Shown: one piece after another, positions 59,369 through 64,000 of the stretch
Layout: every line of letters starts with the position of its first letter
Numbering within the stretch: the stretch's first letter is position 1
Assembly: GCF_021021415.1 (NCBI RefSeq)
Contig: NZ_JAINWJ010000012.1
Location: 44,605 to 108,604 of the forward strand
Reading direction: 5' to 3'
Origin: Martelella mediterranea
Lineage (GTDB): Bacteria; Pseudomonadota; Alphaproteobacteria; Rhizobiales; Rhizobiaceae
DNA: 64,000 nucleotides
Program-made: the position numbers and the translations under genes
Notes under the pieces: model-generated
What the model was told of the DNA's origin: nothing
What the model saw: the letters and a program-made list of their open reading frames with translations, nothing else
Databases searched by the model: none

Positions 59369-61171
59369 TTAAGCCGGCTCGAAAAGCGCCGCGATTTCCA
59401 TCTCCGGCACCAGCACCAGTCCCTTGTCGGTGATCCGGATTTCGGGGATGACGGACAGCGGGATCAGGTTGAAGCCCATATAGGGGATCGCGCAGCCGGC
59501 CTCTTCCCAGGCGAGTTTCAGCACGCGCAGGTCGTCGGCCACGTCGTGAACGCGCTTGTCGGACAGAAGTCCCGCGATCGGCAGTTCCACCATGGCGCGG
59601 ACCTTGCCATCGGCGACGACGCAGACGCCGCCCTGCTTTTCCTCGATGGCCCTGAGTGCGACCTGCATGTCGGCCTCATTGGTGCCGGCGACGATGATGT
59701 TGTGGCTGTCATGGCCAACGGAGGAGGCGACCGCGCCGCGCTTCAGCGAGAAATTCGACAACAGGCCGTGGGCGACATTGCCATCGGATTTGCCGTGACG
59801 CTCGACCACGGCGACGAAGCAGAGATCGTGGCGGTCGAAATGGCTCTGCCAGTCATTGGCCGGCTCCAGCTCGATGACCTCGTGAACCGCCATAATTCCC
59901 GGCAGTTCGGTGCGGATGCAGTGCGCCTTGACGCGCTCGACCGGCAGGTCGGGGATGAGCTTCACCTCCCTCGGCAGCTTGACGGTGTGATAAGCGGCAT
60001 CGGGATAGCGCCAGCGTTCCGACAGCGCCTCATCGAGCGCGGCGGTCACTTTGCGGTCCTCGACCATCAGCTCGCCGCCATACCAGGTGTTGATCGGCTG
60101 CAGCGTGTCGTCGAGCAGCACCAGATCGGCGCGCCTGCCGCCGCCGAGCCCGCCGATCTCGTCGCCGAGGCCGAAGCGGGTGGCGCCGTGGAGCGAACCC
60201 ATGGCCCAGGCCTGTTCCGGTTTCATCCCGGCCTTCACCGCCTGGCGCGTCACCCAGTCCTGACCGAACATCAGCAGGTCGTCGGCATCGCGGTCGTCGG
60301 TGCAGACAGCGACGCGCTTGTGGGAGGCGCCGAGCTCGGTGATCGCCTTGATCGCTTCCGGCAGCGAATGCCATGGCGTGGTCGGCGGACCGCCGCGCAG
60401 GAAGATCCACACGCCGGCCTCCAGCAGGTCGTTGGCGATCTCGCGGTCGATCGCCTCATGGGTGTCGGTCACGCCGGCGGCGGCATAGGCAGCCACGAAA
60501 TCGCGGCCATAGACATGGCCGGAAACCGGACGGCCGCGTTTCAGCGCCTCGGCGATGATCGCATGCGAGCGCTCGTCGCTCATGGCAACGGGCACGAAAT
60601 CCATCTTCTCGCCGAGCGCCAGCGCCTCCGGCCATTTGTCGAAGATCGCGGCGATCTTGTCCGGCGTCAGGTCGCCGCCGGCGGTTTCCATCGCGGCGGA
60701 TGTCGCCGGCACGGTCGAGGGCACGGTCAGGTAGATCGAAAGCGGCGCCTGACGGGCATCCTCCAGCATCGCTTCGACGCCGGCGACATCCATGACATTG
60801 CCGATTTCGTGGCTATCGCAGAAGATCGTGGTGGTGCCGTTCAAAAGCGCCGCCTCGGCATAGGCGCAGGCCGTCACCATGCTGCTCTCGATATGCAGAT
60901 GCGGGTCGACGAGGCCGGGGGCGATGATGCCGCCGTTGACGTCATAGCTTGCGGCGAGGCGCCCCTGATAGCTGCCGGCGGGCTTCACGGCGGCGATCCG
61001 TCCGCCGGAAAGCCAGATTTCCCGGTGGTCGAGGATCCGCTCGCTATAGGTCGACAGCACCCGCGCGCCGGCGATCACCAGATCGGGATCGGCGCGACCG
61101 GAGGCGACGTCGGCGAGCTTTCGGGTCATGTCGGAAAGGGGGGCAACGGAAAAGCGGGTCAGTGTGCTCAT
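59369..61171 (-). CDS. ade: Adenine deaminase
   Basis: A 600-residue amidohydrolase converting adenine to hypoxanthine and ammonia for purine salvage. Metal-ligand motifs: [13 protein letters not shown] (HxH), [41 protein letters not shown] and [13 protein letters not shown]. The C-terminal domain has [18 protein letters not shown], with the additional His-Asp-His cluster of bacterial AdeC. The full length agrees with other 590-600 residue adenine deaminases. No purine transporter lies alongside; monocistronic. Confidence 0.95.
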   Translation of the reverse strand: MSTLTRFSVAPLSDMTRKLADVASGRADPDLVIAGARVLSTYSERILDHREIWLSGGRIAAVKPAGSYQGRLAASYDVNGGIIAPGLVDPHLHIESSMVTACAYAEAALLNGTTTIFCDSHEIGNVMDVAGVEAMLEDARQAPLSIYLTVPSTVPATSAAMETAGGDLTPDKIAAIFDKWPEALALGEKMDFVPVAMSDERSHAIIAEALKRGRPVSGHVYGRDFVAAYAAAGVTDTHEAIDREIANDLLEAGVWIFLRGGPPTTPWHSLPEAIKAITELGASHKRVAVCTDDRDADDLLMFGQDWVTRQAVKAGMKPEQAWAMGSLHGATRFGLGDEIGGLGGGRRADLVLLDDTLQPINTWYGGELMVEDRKVTAALDEALSERWRYPDAAYHTVKLPREVKLIPDLPVERVKAHCIRTELPGIMAVHEVIELEPANDWQSHFDRHDLCFVAVVERHGKSDGNVAHGLLSNFSLKRGAVASSVGHDSHNIIVAGTNEADMQVALRAIEEKQGGVCVVADGKVRAMVELPIAGLLSDKRVHDVADDLRVLKLAWEEAGCAIPYMGFNLIPLSVIPEIRITDKGLVLVPEMEIAALFEPA

Positions 61172-61247
61172 GCTCGGCTCTCATGCTGTTTGAACCCGCG
61201 AGGCTATAGGCCCGTTGGCTGACGGTCCAGCCCCTTATCGCGCACGC

Positions 61248-61859
61248 TCAGATGGCGCGGGCCTTGGCGATGGCTTCTTCAAGAAGCGCGCGGTCGAGAA
61301 CGCCCGGATAGACCGTCCGTCCGATCACGAAGGACGGCGTGCCGTTGAACTGGAAGGCTTCGGCCTGGTGGTAGTTGCGGTCCAGAAGGGCCCCGATCGC
61401 ATCCTGGTTTTTCGAGACGCTTGCGGCGATCGCATCGAAATCGAGCCCGGCATCGGTCAGGATTTCCTCGACCTTTTCATGGCTCAGCCTGGTATTGGCC
61501 CGCATCAGCGCGTCGAGCGCGGTCTCGTAGTCGCCAAGCGCCGCCGCGCCCTGCACCGCCTGGGCCGCATAGACCGAGACCGGCCCGAAGATCGGCCAGT
61601 CCTTCATCACCAGTTTGACATTGCCGTCCTTGGCCACGACATCGCGGATCATCGGATAGTCGCGCTTGCAATAGCTGCACTGGAAATCGAAATACTCGAC
61701 CACCGTCACGTCGCCCTCGGGATTGCCGAGCACGGGGGCCGCCGGATCGGCGAACACCTCTTCCGGGGATGGCTCATGGGCATGGGCAGTCCGCAGAGGC
61801 AAGGCCGAAAGCCCGCCGGCAGCCAGTATTCCCGTCAAAATCGTGCGTCTGTCGATCAT
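61248..61859 (-). CDS. Periplasmic DsbA-family thiol-disulfide protein
   Basis: A 203-residue protein with a Tat-like or Sec signal (IDRRTILTGILAAGGLSALPLRTAHA) and a DsbA-type thioredoxin fold. The active site lies near residue 73 in VEYFDFQCSYCKRDYPMI (CSYC), with a helical insert (ALDALMRANTRLSHEKVEEILTDAGLDFDAIAA) and cis-Pro loop FNGTPSFVIG. It resembles rhizobial DsbA/ScsC-like oxidoreductases or BdbD-type proteins, oxidising or isomerising disulfides in exported proteins. Which role applies cannot be told; no DsbB homologue is nearby. Confidence 0.9.
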   Translation of the reverse strand: MIDRRTILTGILAAGGLSALPLRTAHAHEPSPEEVFADPAAPVLGNPEGDVTVVEYFDFQCSYCKRDYPMIRDVVAKDGNVKLVMKDWPIFGPVSVYAAQAVQGAAALGDYETALDALMRANTRLSHEKVEEILTDAGLDFDAIAASVSKNQDAIGALLDRNYHQAEAFQFNGTPSFVIGRTVYPGVLDRALLEEAIAKARAI

Positions 61860-62135
61860 CTTCGTCTCCGCGTTATTGCCCCGGCAGTAGACTGCTCGAA
61901 CTGTGGCAAGGCAAGCGGCGAGGCGGGAAAACAGCGGCCTGTCCGCTCACATTAACGCGAGGGCGCAGGCGAGGTGATCAGCCAGCAAGGCTTTGCGATA
62001 CTTGGATCGTTCCTGAAAAGCGTGGCGATGCGCGAGCTACGATAAAAATATCTGATTGCCGCATGCGAAATTGAAATTGGACAGGCTTTGCCTAGTTCCG
62101 GTTTCCTGCTGGTTGAAATCAATGGGAGCCCTTCT

Positions 62136-62612
62136 GTGAGCGATAAAAAACTTTATCTCAAATTCGTTGATGCTGATGTTCAGGGCATAATTTCCCTTTA
62201 TTGGGAAAACGCCCCCGAAACCTGCGCTGCCCTGTGGGGCGCGCTCGAAAAGCCGATCCAGTGGCCGGCGACCCATGCGATTTTCTCCGGGCCGGAAATC
62301 ATGATGGGCCTGCCCGAGGAAGCGCGCAATTTCGACCCGACCAAATTGCCGCCGGAAAACCAGACCATCCTGCCCGAGCCCGGCGAACTGCTGTGGTTCT
62401 ATCAGCCGAAGAACTTCTTCAAGATCGATCCCGACGAGTTCTGGGAGATCGGCATGTTCTACGGCGTCGGCGGGCGCACTTTTGGCCCGACCGGGTGGAT
62501 ACCCTGCACCTATTTCGGCAAGATGACGGAAAATCTCGAGGCGGTCGCGGCCCAGTGCCGGCTGATCCGCACCGAGGGCGCAAAGAAAGTGGAGATCGGG
62601 CGCCTCGCCTGA
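62136..62612 (+). CDS. DUF3830 (cyclophilin-like) protein
   Basis: A 158-residue protein: KKLYLKFVDADVQGIISLYWENAPETCAALWGALEKPIQWPATHAIFSGPEIMMGLPEEARNF. Its small beta barrel resembles cyclophilin, as in DUF3830, whose function is unknown. DUF3830 genes are repeatedly found next to ABC or TRAP transporter and catabolic genes, as here, 30 bp before a solute-binding protein. The start is a GTG with GGGAG upstream; it gives the usual MSDKKLYLKF opening. It probably forms an operon with the next gene. Confidence 0.82.
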   Translation: MSDKKLYLKFVDADVQGIISLYWENAPETCAALWGALEKPIQWPATHAIFSGPEIMMGLPEEARNFDPTKLPPENQTILPEPGELLWFYQPKNFFKIDPDEFWEIGMFYGVGGRTFGPTGWIPCTYFGKMTENLEAVAAQCRLIRTEGAKKVEIGRLA

Positions 62613-62642
62613 TGATCCGACAACCAAGAGGAAGGGAATAGC

Positions 62643-63668
62643 ATGAAACTTGTTACAGCAATGCTGGCCGGTGCTTCGGTCCTCACCGCCGTACCTGCCC
62701 TGGCCGCGGAAATCACCATTAATTCCTTCGGCGGCGCTTACGAGGAGGCGCACCGCAAATGCGTGATCGATCCGTTCACGGCCGAAACCGGCGCCGACGT
62801 CAAGATCGTCACCGCCTATTCGGCGGACGCCTTTGCCCAGCTTCGCGCCCAGAAGGACGCGCCGCAATATGACGTGATCCATTTCTCCGGCGGCCAGGAA
62901 ATCGTCGGCGCCGAGGAAGGTCTGCTTGCGCCGATCGATGCGGCGAAACTCAGCAATGCGGCCGACCTCTACCCCTTCGCCGGGGCCAATATGGCCAAGG
63001 GCGAAGGCCCGGCCTACCAGATCGCCGCCATCGGCCTGCTCTATAACAGCGACGAGCTTTCCGAGGCGCCCACCAAATGGGCCGACCTGATGGAGCCAGA
63101 CATGGCGGAAGGTCTGGTGCTGACCGATATTTCCAACACCTACGGCCTGTTCGGCTTCCTGATGCTGAACCAGATTGCCGGCGGCGACCTCGACAACATC
63201 CAGCCGGGCCTCGACGCGGTCAAGGCGATGCTTGAAAACGGCGCCTTCGTGGTTTCGAAATCGCCGGAAATCCAGCAGGCCTTTGCCCAGGGCGGCACCT
63301 TCGTGGCGCCTTACGCTTCCGACTATGCCTATACGCTGAGAAAGGCCGGCCTTCCGGTCAAGTTCCAGCAGGGCGCGGAAGGCACGCCGGCAAGCTACAT
63401 CACCGCCAATCTGGTGGCCGGCCGCGACAATCAGGACCTGGCGCTGAAGTTCATCGATACCGAGCTTTCGCCGGAGGCCCAGGCCTGCTTTGCCGAGGCG
63501 CTGCGCTACACGCCCACCAATTCCAAGACCGAACTGCCGGCAGAGGTTGCCGCCGACGTCGCCTATGGCGAGGAAGGCGTGGCAAGCCTGCTGCGTTTCG
63601 ACCCCGAAACGATCGAGGCCAACCGCGCCGACTGGGTCGTCGAATGGAACAAGGCAATCGCGCAATAA
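62643..63668 (+). CDS. ABC transporter extracellular solute-binding protein (PotD-like)
   Basis: A 341-residue periplasmic binding protein with a signal peptide (TAMLAGASVLTAVPALA) and a two-lobed fold: ITINSFGGAYEEAHRKCVIDPFTAETGADVKIVTA, YDVIHFSGGQEIVGAEEGLLAPID, NTYGLFGFLMLNQIAGGD, and LLRFDPETIEANRADWVVEWNKAI. It is in the family of polyamine/iron/thiamine-type binding proteins (SBP_bac_6/8). The ligand is unknown. Permease and ATPase genes are not in the 330 bp before the window ends, so the rest of the transporter is either further downstream or absent. Confidence 0.9.
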   Translation: MKLVTAMLAGASVLTAVPALAAEITINSFGGAYEEAHRKCVIDPFTAETGADVKIVTAYSADAFAQLRAQKDAPQYDVIHFSGGQEIVGAEEGLLAPIDAAKLSNAADLYPFAGANMAKGEGPAYQIAAIGLLYNSDELSEAPTKWADLMEPDMAEGLVLTDISNTYGLFGFLMLNQIAGGDLDNIQPGLDAVKAMLENGAFVVSKSPEIQQAFAQGGTFVAPYASDYAYTLRKAGLPVKFQQGAEGTPASYITANLVAGRDNQDLALKFIDTELSPEAQACFAEALRYTPTNSKTELPAEVAADVAYGEEGVASLLRFDPETIEANRADWVVEWNKAIAQ

Positions 63669-64000
63669 GGCGGTGCGCCGGCCCCGCATCCCGGCTTGGC
63701 CGGGGTGCGGGGTGAATCATGAGCTGGGGTGGCGGATCTGGGTTGGATCGCACACCTTTCAACAACTACTCTCCCGCCTTAAGGGGGATATTGCATTTGG
63801 CCCTGCGGCTCGCTCCAAATACTCTCTCCCGCTTGCGGGAGAGATGCCCCGAAAGGGGCAGTGAGGGTGGCGCGGCATTTCAAACCGTGAGGGCGTTCGT
63901 GGTGATGGACTCCCCCCTCACTGTCGCTTTCGCGACATCTCTCCCCTCCGGGGCGAGAAGGTTGGCGGGCTGGTTGGGTGCGTTATGATAGACGCTTGCG
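63669..64000. other. Downstream intergenic region with palindromic repeats
   Basis: No coding sequence is convincing here. The region holds a second GGGGAGAAGG-class repeat pair (63821-63962); the apparent reading frames across it are repeat artefacts. Confidence 0.6.
63821..63962. repeat. Rhizobial palindromic repeat, copy 2
   Basis: Module A (63823-63875) has CTCTCCCGC-TTG-CGGGAGAG, then GCCCC-GAAA-GGGGC and GTGAGGGTGGCGCG. Module B (63911-63962) has CCCCTCACTGTCGC-TTTC-GCGAC, then TCTCCCCTCCGGGGCGAGAAGG. This is the same architecture as the pair at 50885-51042 with diverged stems. Confidence 0.65.

Noticed and set aside
59360..61222. A long plus-strand open frame over adenine deaminase
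   Set aside because: It is antisense to the ade gene with no recognisable motif.
62037..63689. A 550-codon minus-strand frame
   Set aside because: It is antisense to DUF3830 and the binding-protein gene with no homology.
1..64000. CRISPR arrays, transposases, prophage genes and rRNA operons
   Set aside because: None were found. The dispersed palindromes are REP/RIME-type elements, and the only RNA gene is tRNA-Leu.

Overview
The window is about 64 kb of GC-rich chromosome from an alphaproteobacterium, most likely Hyphomicrobiales/Rhizobiaceae (a Martelella-, Hoeflea- or Rhizobium-like genome). Supporting this are the infC-rpmI-rplT-pheS order, the phoR-pstSCAB-phoU-phoB block with a rhizobial PHO box, a Brucella Omp10-type lipoprotein, an MbfA ferritin/VIT1 fusion with an Irr-type ICE box, CtrA-like TTAA-N7-TTAA sites, clustered GANTC (CcrM) sites, and rhizobial-style intergenic palindromes. 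The genus is inference. Nearly all of the sequence looks like core chromosome. I see no transposase, phage gene, CRISPR array or rRNA, and only one tRNA.

Layout. 1-7.8 kb: the 5' end of a Suv3-like helicase, a LytTR membrane regulator divergent from a DUF6622 membrane protein, two small envelope proteins, divergent phaA/phaR, rpmF, a GST, and divergent mtgA/ispA. 7.8-15.3 kb: a very large periplasmic-sensor diguanylate cyclase, arginase, mbfA, a CobB sirtuin, a secreted BTLCP protease and a hydrolase. 15.3-23 kb: infC (ATT start), rpmI, rplT, pheS, then five small genes (an ASCH protein and two tandem DUF4160-DUF2442 pairs) separating pheS from pheT, then ubiG. 23-32.5 kb: an SH3 protein, a 2-hydroxyacid dehydrogenase, an L,D-transpeptidase, a response regulator and cNMP-like protein, an NfeD/SPFH pair, hemH, a 5'-nucleotidase, an Omp10-like lipoprotein, a SelW-like protein and tRNA-Leu(CAG). 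33-42 kb: a GAF-EAL phosphodiesterase and a compact catabolic cluster (Gfo/Idh/MocA protein and GntR divergent from a SsuD-like monooxygenase, an aldo/keto reductase and a flavin reductase), then a secreted TIM-barrel-like protein, ribE, a TfoX-like protein and an SDR. 42-51 kb: argG, a membrane protein, a MarR/MFS pair, an M3 peptidase, an AT-rich orphan, a sugar kinase and pyrE. 51-58.6 kb: the complete phosphate regulon phoR-pstSCAB-phoU-phoB on the minus strand. 58.6-64 kb: a DfsB-like protein, adenine deaminase, a DsbA-like protein, and a DUF3830 protein with an ABC solute-binding protein.

Most notable points. The 36-39 kb cluster has the gene content of an oxidative sulfoquinovose (sulfo-SMO) pathway, with the Gfo/Idh/MocA protein as a possible NAD-dependent sulfoquinovosidase. 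Duplicated toxin-antitoxin-like DUF4160/DUF2442 pairs lie inside the pheS-pheT unit. Two full CtrA boxes precede the BTLCP gene. A repeated GANTC-rich noncoding element flanks the LytTR locus. Regulatory sites that agree well with known alphaproteobacterial logic are the ICE box before mbfA, the PHO box before pstS and the ATT start of infC.
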